In this document: positions 9,015 through 19,501 of the stretch, in pieces
Position numbering within the stretch: the first letter of the stretch is position 1
Layout of the letters: the number at the start of each line of letters is the position of its first letter
NCBI GenBank assembly: GCA_947575745.1
Contig: CANPOS010000017.1
Span: forward strand, 1-40,091
Length of the DNA stretch: 40,091 bases
Source: an uncultured Clostridium sp.
GTDB taxonomy: Bacteria; Bacillota; Clostridia; TANB77; CAG-508
Direction of reading: 5' to 3'
Made by a program: the position numbers and the translations under genes
Notes under the pieces: model-generated
Told to the model about the DNA's origin: nothing
Database searches by the model: none
The model's input: only the letters and a program-made list of their open reading frames with translations

Positions 9015-10723
9015 ATGATAAATTTTAAGAAGGAAATAGCTAAAAAAATTGCAGAAACAATTAATATAGATTATACAGAAATTGAAAAAGGTATTGAAAC
9101 ACCAAGAGAAAAAAACATGGGAGATTATGCTTTCCCATGTTTTAGACTTGCCAAAACTCTAAAAAAAGCACCACAAATGATAGCAGATGAAATAAAGAAA
9201 AAATTAGATTTAAGTTCTAGTGTTATAGAAAAAGCAGAAGTTGTAAATCGGATATCTTAATTTCTATATAAAAAAAGAAGAATTAACAAAGACAGTGATA
9301 GAAGAATTTAATATAAAAAATGAAGAATATGGCAAATCAGAATATGGTAAAGGAAAAAATATCATTGTAGAGTATTCTTCTCCAAACATTGCTAAGCCTT
9401 TCCATATAGGACATTTAAGAACAACTTTAATAGGAAATGCATTATATAATACATATAAGTATTTAGGATATAATACAATTCGGAATTAATCATCTAGGAG
9501 ATTATGGAACGCAATTTGGTAAAATGATAGAAGGCTATAAAAGGTGGGAAAAAGAATATACTTTTGAAAAGCCAATAGAAGATTTAACAGATATATATGT
9601 AAGAATTAATGAACTTTGTAAAAAAGATGAAGAAGTTTTAGAGCTTTGTAGAGAAAACTTTAAAAAGTTAGAAGAAAAAGCAGAATATGAAGTTAAATTA
9701 TGGGAAAAATTAAAAGAATTAAGTCTAAAAGAATTCTATAAAATATATGATTTGTTAGATGTAAAATTTGACTCATTAAATGGAGAAGCATTCTATGCAG
9801 ACAAAATGCAAGAAATAATTGATTTATTAGAAAAATCAGGAAGACTAGAAGAATCACAAGGTGCAAAAATAATAGATTTAAGTGATAAAAATATGTCACC
9901 ATGTATAATTTGTAAATCAAATGGATCTAGTATATATGCAACACGTGACTTAGCAGCGATTCTTTATAGAACAAGAGAATATAACTTTGATAAATGTTTA
10001 TATGTTGTAGCATATGAACAAAACTTGCACTTTAAGCAAATATTTGAAGTAGCAAAATTACTTGGAATAGATGAAAAATATATAAATGGACTAGAACATG
10101 TATCTTATGGAATGGTACATTTAAAATCAGGAAAGATGTCTACACGTGAAGGAAATGTTATAAAAGTAGAAGACTTACTTAATGAAGCAATTCAAAGAGC
10201 AGGAAAAATATTGGAAGAAAAAAATCCTGATATACAAGATAAAGAAGATATAGCAAAAAAAGTTGGAATAGGTGCAATAATATTTAATGATTTAGCGAAT
10301 AGCAGAATTAAAGACGAAATTTTTGATTGGGATACTATATTAAACTTTCAAGGAGAAACAGGACCATATATACAATATATATATGTAAGAACTAAAAGTA
10401 TTTTAGAAAATGCAAAAGAAATACCAAGTATAGAAAAAGTAGATATAGAAGAACTATTAGATAAAGAAAGTATTGAAGTATTAAAAAATATATACAATTT
10501 TGAAGAAGTACTTAAAGACGTTACAGAAAAAAATGAACCATATTTACTTAGTAAATATTTAATAGAACTTGCTAAAAATTATAGTGTTTTCTATAATAAT
10601 AATAAAATATTAACTGATGATGAGAAAAAAACAAGTGCAAGATTGTATTTAACATATATGGTAAATACAGTACTAAAAAATGGAGCAAATTTATTAGGCA
10701 TTAAGATGCCAAATAAAATGTAA
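9015..10723 (+). CDS. argS: Arginyl-tRNA synthetase, two +1 frameshifts at CGG
   Basis: This essential class I synthetase charges tRNA-Arg. Three frame segments join at two CGG sites. Segment 1 (78 residues) is the N-terminal tRNA-recognition domain with [18 protein letters not shown] 9249 leads to segment 2 (77 residues, GYLNFYI..., HIGH-like [17 protein letters not shown]). CGG 9481 leads to segment 3 (413 residues) beginning [14 protein letters not shown] and including KMSTREGN and the C-terminal DALR-type anticodon domain ending [10 protein letters not shown]. The total of 568 residues is normal for ArgS. In the zero frame translation would end after 80 residues. It is notable that the enzyme supplying arginine for CGN codons is itself interrupted twice by CGG. 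It starts 4 bp after pfkA. Confidence 0.95.
9249..9252 (+). other. +1 frameshift site CGGA (first) in argS
   Basis: Zero frame GTA AAT CGG ATA TCT TAA; shifted GTA AAT (C) GGA TAT CTT AAT, giving V-N-G-Y-L-N. This matches the conserved Gly that precedes the aromatic/aliphatic-N-F segment of ArgS. Confidence 0.9.
9481..9484 (+). other. +1 frameshift site CGGA (second) in argS
   Basis: Current frame ACA ATT CGG AAT TAA; shifted ACA ATT (C) GGA ATT AAT CAT, giving T-I-G-I-N-H-L-G-D, the conserved NHLGDxGTQFG motif. It lies 232 bases after the first site. Confidence 0.9.
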
Positions 10724-10767
10724 GAAAAAGAAAACGCAGTATTTGCAACACTTGCAGAAAAAATAGG

Positions 10768-10804
10768 AACAAAAACGTACTAAATTTGTGCGTTTTTGTT
10801 GATT
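10768..10804 (+). terminator. Terminator of pfkA-argS
   Basis: A 13-bp stem (10768-10780 with 10788-10800, one G-T) whose 3' arm ends in a T-rich run. It begins 44 bp after the argS stop. Confidence 0.8.
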
Positions 10805-10870
10805 TTTGAAGAAATATGGAATATAATTAAAGTCAAGGTAAAGGGATGTAATCACTTAAGGAGGTTTTTT

Positions 10871-11980
10871 ATGGCAAAAGAACGAATGAGAATGGGAGAT
10901 ATGGATGAAGAGGATATACCAAAATCATTAAGAAATAATAATAATGGTAAGAAAAAAAAGAGGAAGAAAAAGAAAAGCAAGGCACGTATAATACTAAGAA
11001 TATTATTAGTATTATTTATAATAATAGTTATATTAGTAGGAGTAGCAATAGGATTTATATATAGTAAATTTGGTAAAATAGAGAATATTAAAATAGACAA
11101 AAACGAGATTGAGGTAAATGAAGGCATTAAAGGAGCAACTGGATTTAGAAATATAGTTTTATATGGAGTAGACTCAAGAAAAAACAGTTATGAGGGAACA
11201 TTAAGTGATACTATAATGATAGTTGCTATAAATCAAGATAACAAAAAAGTAAAAATAGCATCAGTATATAGGGATTCATATTTAAAAATAGGAAAATCAT
11301 TTGACAAAATAACGCATGCTTATTCAAAAGGACCAGCAACTTCACTAAGTGCATTAAACACAAACTTAGATTTGAATTTATCAGAATTTGTAACAGTTAA
11401 TTTTGCAGTTGTTGTAGATGTTATTAATGCAGTAGGTGGAGTAGATATAGATATAACAAAAGAAGAAACAAAATATATAAATGACTATATAAATGAAATA
11501 AATGAAGTTACAGGACATAATTCAGCGCATGTAACAACTCCAGGAAAACAACATTTAGATGGAGTTCAAGCCCTTGGATATTCTAGAATAAGATATACAA
11601 GTGGAGGAGACTATAAAAGAACAGAAAGACAAAGAGAAGTCCTTAACTTAGTGTTTGACAAAGTTAAAAAGATGAATGTATGGCAATTAAATAGTTTAGC
11701 AGATAAAATACTTCCAGCAGTTTCAACAAATATATCAACAAATGATATAATTGGACTACTTACACAGGTTGCTTCTTATGATATAGAAGAAACAACAGGT
11801 TGGCCTTATAATATTAGAGGATATCAGCCACATGGAGTATGGTATGGAGCACCAGTTAACCTAGCAGAAAATGTAAAAAAACTACATGAATTTTTATTTG
11901 ATGAGCAAGATTATCAAGTATCAAGTACAGTACAAAGTATAAGTAATGCACTTATCAAAGAAACAGGATATTCGAAATAA
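10871..11980 (+). CDS. LytR-CpsA-Psr (LCP) family cell-wall glycopolymer ligase
   Basis: A 369-residue type II membrane protein. A cytoplasmic N-terminus rich in Lys (about residues 30-48) is followed by one membrane helix (ILRILLVLFIIIVILVGVAI) and an extracellular LCP domain. LYGVDSRKN, GTLSDTIMIVAIN and SVYRDSYLKI are the LCP core motifs with the catalytic Asp/Arg residues; NAVGGVDIDI, LGYSRIRYT and RTERQREVL complete it. Family members transfer polyprenyl-linked glycopolymers to peptidoglycan. The start at ATG 10871 follows AAGGAGG (10858-10864); an in-frame start at 10796 lies in the previous terminator region. Terminators lie on both sides, so it is a single-gene unit. Its exact substrate is unknown. 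Confidence 0.92.
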   Translation: MAKERMRMGDMDEEDIPKSLRNNNNGKKKKRKKKKSKARIILRILLVLFIIIVILVGVAIGFIYSKFGKIENIKIDKNEIEVNEGIKGATGFRNIVLYGVDSRKNSYEGTLSDTIMIVAINQDNKKVKIASVYRDSYLKIGKSFDKITHAYSKGPATSLSALNTNLDLNLSEFVTVNFAVVVDVINAVGGVDIDITKEETKYINDYINEINEVTGHNSAHVTTPGKQHLDGVQALGYSRIRYTSGGDYKRTERQREVLNLVFDKVKKMNVWQLNSLADKILPAVSTNISTNDIIGLLTQVASYDIEETTGWPYNIRGYQPHGVWYGAPVNLAENVKKLHEFLFDEQDYQVSSTVQSISNALIKETGYSK

Positions 11981-11987
11981 GAATAAT

Positions 11988-12020
11988 AAAAAAACTCACA
12001 ATAAAGTGAGTTTTTTTATT
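11988..12020 (+). terminator. Terminator of LCP gene
   Basis: The stem AAAAAACTCAC / GTGAGTTTTTT around a short A/T loop starts 8 bp after the stop and ends in a T-run. It abuts the -35 box of the next promoter. Confidence 0.9.
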
Positions 12021-12047
12021 GACATTTTTTGAATTTTAATAGATAAT
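12019..12047 (+). promoter_or_regulatory. glgP promoter
   Basis: TTGACA at 12019-12024, 17-bp spacer, GATAAT at 12042-12047, 56 bp upstream of the glgP start. Confidence 0.75.
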
Positions 12048-12103
12048 TAATATGTTAAAAACTAAGGAAAACATTTTTTAATATACAAGGGAGGAAATTT
12101 TTT

Positions 12104-14794
12104 ATGTACTTATTTAATAAGATAACAGTAAATCCACAATTACCAAAGAGAATAGACAAATTATCTACAATTGCAAATAATTTATGGTGGTCTTGGAATA
12201 GTGATTTTTTAAAACTATTCAAGATGATTGATATAGATTTATGGGAAGGGATTGGCAAAAACCCAGTTAAATTCTTAAAATTAGTACCTCAAGAAAAACT
12301 TGAGGAATATTCAAAAAATAATGAATTCTTAAAAGAATATGATAGAGTAGTAAACAATTTTGAGGCCTATATGAATAGTAAAAGTACTCTATTTTCAAAA
12401 AAACATCCAGAAAATAAAAATGATTTAATAGCATATTTTTCAGCTGAATATGGCTTAGATGAGATAGTACAAATATATTCAGGTGGACTTGGAATACTTT
12501 CAGGCGATCACTTAAAAGCAGCAAGTGACTTAGGTATACCTCTTGTTGGTGTTGGTTTATTATATAAAAAAGGATATTTTCACCAAGTAATAAATGGAGC
12601 TGGAAGACAAGAAAATGTATATAGAGATTTAGAACTAGACGATCTTCCTATTCTATCTGTAAAAGATGAAAAAGGAAATGATTTAATAATTGAATCAAGA
12701 ATTCAAAGAAAAAGACTATATTTAAAAGTATGGCAAATAAATGTAGGTAGAGTGAAATTATATCTTTTAGATTCAGACATAGAAGAAAATGTAGACCAAG
12801 AGTTTAAAGATATAACTCAATGCTTGTATGGTGGTGACCAAGAAACCAGAATAAGGCAAGAGATAGTTTTAGGTATGGCTGGAACGCATTTATTAGATAA
12901 ACTAGGATATAATCCAACAGTATATCATATGAATGAAGGACATTCAGCATTCTTGATACTTGAACTTGCAAGAAAATTAGTAGAAGAAAAAGAATTATCA
13001 TTTAGAAATGCAATGAGTGTTGTATGTTCAAAAACTGTATTTACAACACATACTCCAGTTCCAGCAGGAAATGATATATTCCCAATAGAACTTATGGAAA
13101 AATATTTCAAAAACTTCTGGCCAAGACTTGGAATAGAAAGAGAAGAATTTTTAAGACTAGGAATGAATCCTAAAGAAGAAATGGAACCAGGATTTAATAT
13201 GGGAATATTTGCTCTTAAATGTTCAGGAAAGAAAAATGGAGTTAGTAAGTTACATGGAGGAGTTTCAAGAGAATTATTTAGTGATGTATGGCCAGAGATT
13301 TCAGCAAGTGAATCTCCAATAACACATGTAACAAATGGTGTACATACATGTAGTTGGCTTGCACCAACAATGAAAGAACTATATAACAAATATTTAACAC
13401 CATATTGGCAAGACAATATTCATTTAGAAAATACTTGGAACAAGATAAATAATATTCCAAATAAAGAATTATGGAATTCACATTATGAAAGAAAAGTAAA
13501 ACTTATGAAACTTGTAAGAGAAAATACTATAAGTAGATTAAGAAGAAATGGAATGAGATATGAAGAAATAATGGATATAGTATCTCATTTAGATCCAAAT
13601 ATACTAACAATAGGATTTGCAAGAAGATTTGCAACATATAAGAGAGGAACATTGATATTTAGAGACTTAGAAAGAATAACAGAAATACTAAATAATAGTA
13701 AAACACCAGTGCAAATAATATTTGCAGGTAAAGCACATCCAAGAGATGTAGAAGGACAAGAACTAATAAGACAAATACATGAACTTTCTATGAAACCACA
13801 ATTTAAAGGAAAGATATTCTTATTAGAAGACTATGATATAGCTATGTCAAGATATTTAGTAAGTGGAGTTGATGTATGGCTAAATAACCCTAGAAGACCA
13901 ATGGAAGCTTCTGGAACAAGTGGACAAAAAGCATCTATAAATGGAGTATTAAACTTTTCTATACTTGATGGTTGGTGGGTAGAAGGCTACAATAAAGAAA
14001 ATGGTTGGATAATTGGAAAGAATAAAGAATATGATTCTTATGATATACAAGACAATGAAGATTGCCAAAGTATATATGATACTTTAGAAAATAAAATAAT
14101 ACCTACATATTATGATAGAAGAGAAGGAGAAAATTTCTCAGAAAACTGGGTAAGACTAATGAAAAATTCTATAATTTCAACAGGTTGGCAATATAGCACA
14201 GCTAGAATGTTAGTAGATTATACAGAAAAGCTATACTTACCACTTTGCAATCTATATAATAAATACTATTCGGATATAGAAAATGTAATAAGACTAAATG
14301 AATGGATAGATAGTATAAAAACTAGGTGGGATAATATAAAAATAATACAGTTAAACAACTTAAATAATGTAACTTTAGATGCAGGAAATAATATAGAAGT
14401 AAGATGTCAAGTAGACCTTCAAAATATAGATCCAAAAAATATTTCAGTACAAGTTTATTCTGGAAAAGTTTTAGATAATGGAGTTTTAGAAGACATAAAA
14501 ATTACAGAAATGGATAAATTATTTAAGGATAGCAATATTTATGTAGCAAAAATAGCTCTTACAGCAGGAGGAAACTATGGATATACATTTAGAATAATGC
14601 CAAAACACGAAATGGTACTAGATGCACAAAACTTAAATCTTGTAAAATGGATAACATCAGAAATGCAAGAAGATACAAAATCTAAAGATATAGAAAAAGT
14701 AGAAGAGAAAATAGAGGAAGTACAAGAAAATATAAAAGAGGAAGAACCAAAAGAAGATAAACAAGAAGAAACAAAAGAAATAACACAAAGTTAA
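12104..14794 (+). CDS. glgP: Glycogen / alpha-glucan phosphorylase (GT35)
   Basis: An 896-residue enzyme releasing glucose 1-phosphate from alpha-1,4-glucans. The N-terminal DUF3417-type domain (NNLWWSWNSDFLKLFKMID) is followed by AYFSAEYGLDEIVQIYSGGLG, VYHMNEGHSAFLILELAR, VFTTHTPVPAGND and HVTNGVHTCSW. The pyridoxal phosphate loop is EASGTSGQKASINGVLNFS with the Schiff-base Lys; the more usual sequence is SGTSGMKAA, so Gln replaces Met. This is the short bacterial/archaeal group rather than the E. coli maltodextrin phosphorylase type. The last 50 or so residues are an E/K-rich, probably disordered tail. GGGAGG at 12090-12095 sets the start. With the GH57 branching enzyme at 26304 and the GH13 amylase it indicates alpha-glucan storage and use. 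Confidence 0.95.
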   Translation: MYLFNKITVNPQLPKRIDKLSTIANNLWWSWNSDFLKLFKMIDIDLWEGIGKNPVKFLKLVPQEKLEEYSKNNEFLKEYDRVVNNFEAYMNSKSTLFSKKHPENKNDLIAYFSAEYGLDEIVQIYSGGLGILSGDHLKAASDLGIPLVGVGLLYKKGYFHQVINGAGRQENVYRDLELDDLPILSVKDEKGNDLIIESRIQRKRLYLKVWQINVGRVKLYLLDSDIEENVDQEFKDITQCLYGGDQETRIRQEIVLGMAGTHLLDKLGYNPTVYHMNEGHSAFLILELARKLVEEKELSFRNAMSVVCSKTVFTTHTPVPAGNDIFPIELMEKYFKNFWPRLGIEREEFLRLGMNPKEEMEPGFNMGIFALKCSGKKNGVSKLHGGVSRELFSDVWPEISASESPITHVTNGVHTCSWLAPTMKELYNKYLTPYWQDNIHLENTWNKINNIPNKELWNSHYERKVKLMKLVRENTISRLRRNGMRYEEIMDIVSHLDPNILTIGFARRFATYKRGTLIFRDLERITEILNNSKTPVQIIFAGKAHPRDVEGQELIRQIHELSMKPQFKGKIFLLEDYDIAMSRYLVSGVDVWLNNPRRPMEASGTSGQKASINGVLNFSILDGWWVEGYNKENGWIIGKNKEYDSYDIQDNEDCQSIYDTLENKIIPTYYDRREGENFSENWVRLMKNSIISTGWQYSTARMLVDYTEKLYLPLCNLYNKYYSDIENVIRLNEWIDSIKTRWDNIKIIQLNNLNNVTLDAGNNIEVRCQVDLQNIDPKNISVQVYSGKVLDNGVLEDIKITEMDKLFKDSNIYVAKIALTAGGNYGYTFRIMPKHEMVLDAQNLNLVKWITSEMQEDTKSKDIEKVEEKIEEVQENIKEEEPKEDKQEETKEITQS

Positions 14795-14803
14795 GCTAAA
14801 GTA

Positions 14804-14833
14804 TTGCAAAATGTATATAAAAACATATATAAT
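14804..14833 (+). promoter_or_regulatory. Promoter of small membrane protein gene
   Basis: TTGCAA at 14804-14809, 18-bp spacer, TATAAT at 14828-14833, just after the glgP stop. Confidence 0.65.
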
Positions 14834-14874
14834 ATAAAAGTAATTAACTTACTAAAGAAAAGGGAGGATAAAAA

Positions 14875-15213
14875 ATGCCAGTAATTGATTTAACACAACC
14901 ATTAACAGTTGTTCTTTGTTTAGCAGGTATAATATGTGCTATATTCTTAGGACATGAAATAAAAAGGGCAGTTGCTCCAGCAATAGCCTTAGTATTAACT
15001 CTAGCATTACTTATAATACATACGATACAATTATTTGCTTTTGGAAATTTATATGAAACTCAAAAGGTGGTACTTTCTACATCTATGTTATATGATTTTG
15101 GATTTGTAATTGTAACATATTTGGGATACTTGTGGGTAGATGATATAGAAGCTAAACATAGAAATAAAAAAAGTATTGATAATAGTTTAGACTGGTTTTG
15201 GAGTAAAATATAA
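14875..15213 (+). CDS. Small three-helix membrane protein, function unknown
   Basis: 112 residues. Three hydrophobic stretches are visible: about 10-27 (LTVVLCLAGIICAIFLG), 33-55 (AVAPAIALVLTLALLIIHTI) and 72-88 (LYDFGFVIVTYLGYLWV). The C-terminal tail is charged (DDIEAKHRNKKS). I do not recognise the family. A GGGAGG ribosome site (14862-14867) and its own promoter support it as real. It is followed by a strong hairpin, so it is probably a single-gene unit between glgP and metG. Confidence 0.75.
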   Translation: MPVIDLTQPLTVVLCLAGIICAIFLGHEIKRAVAPAIALVLTLALLIIHTIQLFAFGNLYETQKVVLSTSMLYDFGFVIVTYLGYLWVDDIEAKHRNKKSIDNSLDWFWSKI

Positions 15214-15240
15214 TTAAAAATAATCAGTATGATTAGCATT

Positions 15241-15284
15241 GTTACTGATACTGCAAAAGTTATAACTTTTACAATATCAGTAAC
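15241..15284 (+). terminator. Long hairpin after small membrane protein gene
   Basis: 15241-15261 pairs with 15264-15284 over 21 positions with only two mismatches and a 2-nt loop. A run of T appears about 18 bases later rather than directly, so it may be an imperfect terminator or a cruciform repeat. Confidence 0.55.
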
Positions 15285-15348
15285 ATGTTTGATATTATAT
15301 AATTTTTTTTTAATATAAATTGTACAATAAAGAAAGGAATGACTTTAA

Positions 15349-16929
<1,581 letters not shown>

Positions 16930-16969
16930 AATGAATAAAGTTATCAAATAATATGTGTTGTTTAGTTAT

Positions 16970-17100
16970 TAATATAAAAAATTTTTTGGACCTTACTGGC
17001 ACAGCTAATTTAAAACATAGTAGGCTGTGCCAATCGCCGTCGCTTTCAGCTCCGTTGATCGCTGCGCGGTGCTGTCAAATTTTATATAATAATAACAAAA
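16970..17100. other. GC-richer intergenic element with hairpin
   Basis: Between metG and tmk a stretch far richer in G+C than the surroundings lies between A/T-rich ends that are roughly complementary. It contains a perfect 8-bp stem GGCACAGC / GCTGTGCC (16998-17005 with 17024-17031) with an 18-nt loop, followed by a CG-rich part (17032-17080) with CGCCGTCGC and GCTGCGCGGTGC. I see no supported gene in it. It could be a remnant of a mobile element or a structured RNA. Confidence 0.45.
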
Positions 17101-17170
17101 ACAATAATTTGTGTGACTTTATTCATTTTTTTTAATTTAATTTGTAATGGAGAAAGGAAAGAAATTAAAA

Positions 17171-17842
17171 ATGGGAAAATTAATAGTAATAGATGGAACA
17201 GATGGTAGTGGAAAACAAACTCAAATGGGAATATTAGAAAACAAATTAAAAGAGAAAAATATAGCTTATAAAAAGATAAGTTTTCCAAATTATGCTTCAC
17301 CTTCTTCGAGTTTAGTGAAAATGTACTTATCAGGAGAATTTGGACAAGACGCAAAAAAAGTAAGTCCATACATTGCTTCTACTTTTTTTGCTGCTGATAG
17401 ATATGCAACATATAAAAAAGAATTAGAAGAATATTATGAAAATGATGGATTAATACTTGCTGATAGATATACCACTGCTAATATGGTACATCAAGCAGGA
17501 AAGATAAAAGATGAAGTAGAAAGAAAAAAATTTCTAGATTGGCTTTGGGATTTAGAATTTAATTTATACAAAATTCCAGTTCCAACAAAAGTATTTTTCT
17601 TAGATATGCCACCTGAATATACTATAAAATTAATGGAAAAACGAAAAAATAAATTTGCTGAAAATGAAATAAAAGATATTCATGAAAGAGATAGAGTACA
17701 TCTACAAGAAAGTTATGAGGCAGCATGCAAGCTTGCAAAGGACTATAATTGGGTTAAAATAAATTGCATACATAATGAAGAAATAAGAACAAGAGAAGAA
17801 ATAGGAAAAGAAATTTTTGATATTGTAAAGGAAATATTGTAA
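17171..17842 (+). CDS. tmk: Thymidylate kinase-like deoxynucleotide kinase
   Basis: The P-loop DGTDGSGKQTQ is at the N-terminus, FPNYASPSS is the substrate region, and ADRYTTANMVHQ is the DR(Y/W) motif of dTMP kinases. FLDMPPEYTIKLMEKR and HERDRVHLQESYEAA form the lid and C-terminal part. The product is 223 residues from ATG 17171; an in-frame ATG at 17147 has no ribosome site upstream, whereas GGAGAAAGG (17149-17157) precedes 17171. The expected reaction is dTMP to dTDP. The P-loop has Gln where Thr is usual (GSGKQTQ versus GSGKTTQ), as in a common clostridial subgroup. nadD begins 3 bp after the stop. Confidence 0.88.
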   Translation: MGKLIVIDGTDGSGKQTQMGILENKLKEKNIAYKKISFPNYASPSSSLVKMYLSGEFGQDAKKVSPYIASTFFAADRYATYKKELEEYYENDGLILADRYTTANMVHQAGKIKDEVERKKFLDWLWDLEFNLYKIPVPTKVFFLDMPPEYTIKLMEKRKNKFAENEIKDIHERDRVHLQESYEAACKLAKDYNWVKINCIHNEEIRTREEIGKEIFDIVKEIL

Positions 17843-17845
17843 TAT

Positions 17846-18422
17846 ATGAAAATAGGTTTCTTTGGAGGGTGTTTTAATCCACCTACATATGCACATATAA
17901 ATCTTGCAAAGAAGGCTTTAAAAGAATGTAAACTAGATAAAATTATATTCGTTCCAGTTGGAAATTTTTATGACAAAAAGGAGCTAATCTCAGCTGAACA
18001 CAGATATAATATGTTAAAAATAGCTTGTAAACGGATTAAAGAATATAGAAGTTACAGATTTAGAACTAAAGGCAAAAGAAAAATTATATGCAACAGATGC
18101 TTTTAAGTTAATAGAAAAAAATTTCCCTAACACAGAAATTTTTTTTATAATGGGAGCAGATAATTTCATAAATATGGAAAAATGGAAAGATGGACAAGAA
18201 TTATTAGATAGATATAATTATATAGTTTTGGACAGAGAAGATATTGATTTAGCAAAATATGCTAATAGAAAAAATATATCAATAATAAAAAATGAAACCT
18301 ATAATACTTGTAGTTCTAGTGAATTTAGAGGTATGTTTAAAGAAGAAAAAAGATATAATAAAGAAATAATACCAGATTTAGTTATTGATTATATATTAGA
18401 AAATGGATTATATAGATATTAG
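17846..18422 (+). CDS. nadD: Nicotinate-nucleotide adenylyltransferase, +1 frameshift at CGG
   Basis: The first segment (62 residues) opens with MKIGFFGGCFNPPTYAHI, the nucleotidyltransferase GGxFNPPxxxH signature, and continues with DKIIFVPVGNFYDKKELISA and RYNMLKIAC. CGG at 18032 then puts the zero frame into a basic, non-homologous run of 24 more residues. After skipping one C the frame reads GIKNIEVTDLELK, later FFIMGADNFINMEKWKDG and SSSEFRGMF, the NadD features, to give 191 residues. NadD adenylates nicotinate mononucleotide for NAD synthesis. It overlaps neither neighbour but its stop abuts a structured element. A second NMN adenylyltransferase-like gene lies at 23471. Confidence 0.9.
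18032..18035 (+). other. +1 frameshift site CGGA in nadD
   Basis: Zero frame GCT TGT AAA CGG ATT AAA; shifted TGT AAA (C) GGA TTA AAG AAT. Here the zero frame stays open for 24 codons after the CGG codon, the longest non-productive extension among the 11 sites. Confidence 0.88.
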
Positions 18423-18519
18423 TTACAAGTCACAGCTAGATAAACTAAAAGTCCGCACAGGGAGATTAATAATCACCCGTTGCAGGACATAGATAATTAA
18501 AAATGCTGTGGATTGTAAC
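18422..18519 (+). ncRNA. Candidate structured RNA / leader between nadD and pyrH
   Basis: The outer stem is GTTACAA (18422-18428) with TTGTAAC (18513-18519), a 2x2 internal loop, then CACAGC (18431-18436) with GCTGTG (18505-18510), all perfectly paired. Inside, GTCC-GCA (18451-18457) pairs with TGC-a-GGAC (18481-18488), capped by the hairpin GGG-a-GATT-AAT-AATC-a-CCC (18460-18478). Single-stranded A-rich segments join the stems. The compact nested fold looks like a riboswitch or small ribozyme, but I cannot match it to a known family. It lies upstream of the pyrH promoter region and has no T-run. Confidence 0.5.
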
Positions 18520-18557
18520 ACAAAAATTAATAAAATATTAATAAAATTTTAAAAAAA

Positions 18558-18588
18558 TTGACAAAAGTACTATAATATATGATACAAT
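18558..18588 (+). promoter_or_regulatory. Putative pyrH promoter
   Basis: TTGACA at 18558-18563 with TACAAT at 18583-18588 (19-bp spacer) or TATGAT at 18578-18583 (14 bp). The spacing is suboptimal either way. Confidence 0.5.
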
Positions 18589-18638
18589 AAAAATGTTTAA
18601 AAATTTTATAATAAATGGATGTAAAATGGAGGTTAAAA

Positions 18639-19346
18639 ATGGAAGGTGTAAAATACAAACGTATTTTATTAAAACTAAGTGGAGAAGCACTTGCAGGAAA
18701 CAACAAAACAGGAGTATATGCAGAAGTTATAGGAAAAATATGTGACCAAATAAAAGAAGTAGTAGATTTAGGAGTACAAGTAGGAATAGTAGTTGGAGGA
18801 GGAAACTTCTGGAGAGGAAGATATGGACACCAAATGGAAAGAACAACTTCAGATTATATGGGAATGCTTGCAACAACTATGAATGGATTAGCACTTCAAG
18901 ACACATTAGAGGCAAGAGGAGTTAATACAAGACTACAAACAGCAATAGAGATGAGACAAATTGCAGAACCATACATAAAGAGAAAGGCAATAAAACATTT
19001 AGAACATAATAAAGTAGTAATATTTGCATGTGGAACAGGAAACCCATATTTTACAACTGACACAGCAGCAGCATTAAGAGCAGCAGAGATAGATGCAGAA
19101 GTAATATTACTTGCCAAAACAATAGATGGAGTATATTCTGCTGACCCAAAAGAAGATCCAAATGCAGTCAAATATGACAAAATATCATATTTAGATATTT
19201 TAAATCAAGATTTAAAAGTCATGGATTCGACAGCAACTTCTTTATGTAGGGATAATAATATTCCACTAAGAGTATTTGCAATAGAGGAACCAGAGAATAT
19301 TGTAAAGGTAGTTAATGGCGAGGATATAGGCACGACAGTAGAATAA
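18639..19346 (+). CDS. pyrH: Uridylate kinase (UMP kinase)
   Basis: A 235-residue amino-acid-kinase-fold enzyme converting UMP to [17 protein letters not shown] is the N-terminal phosphate loop, [13 protein letters not shown] the glycine-rich loop, [16 protein letters not shown] the UMP region, [19 protein letters not shown] the nucleotide segment and [12 protein letters not shown] the C-terminal loop. The start is ATG 18639 behind TGGAGG (18627-18632) rather than the in-frame ATG at 18615. frr follows after a palindromic element, a common pyrH-frr pairing, though tsf is not upstream here. Its stop lies inside the first stem of the element at 19343. Confidence 0.97.
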   Translation: MEGVKYKRILLKLSGEALAGNNKTGVYAEVIGKICDQIKEVVDLGVQVGIVVGGGNFWRGRYGHQMERTTSDYMGMLATTMNGLALQDTLEARGVNTRLQTAIEMRQIAEPYIKRKAIKHLEHNKVVIFACGTGNPYFTTDTAAALRAAEIDAEVILLAKTIDGVYSADPKEDPNAVKYDKISYLDILNQDLKVMDSTATSLCRDNNIPLRVFAIEEPENIVKVVNGEDIGTTVE

Positions 19347-19470
19347 TTTTAAAAATAAACTTCGTCTTACTTCGTTGCTGTAAATTCAAAATCAAATCAA
19401 CGTGCAAAAAGCACGCCTCATTGATATTTGAATTTACGCGCCTAGTAATACTCGTTTCTTTTAAAATTAT
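19343..19470. repeat. Palindromic intergenic element, family 1 copy A
   Basis: Outer stem 19343-19354 with 19459-19470 (ATAATTTTAAAA / TTTTAAAATTAT, perfect); inner stem GTAAATTCAA / TTGAATTTAC; tip CGTGC-AAAAA-GCACG. It shares GCAAAAAGCACGCCTC and a GCCTAGTAAT-like segment with the element at 20047. The stems differ in sequence between the two copies but stay paired. The left arm overlaps the pyrH stop codon. It may serve as terminator, processing site or mobile palindrome. Confidence 0.75.
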
Positions 19471-19501
19471 ATAAATATTAAAAGGAAGGATATAATAAAA
19501 A

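Noticed and set aside
16953..17135. 60-codon open frame between metG and tmk
   Set aside because: It covers the GC-richer palindromic element, has no ribosome site and no recognisable protein features.
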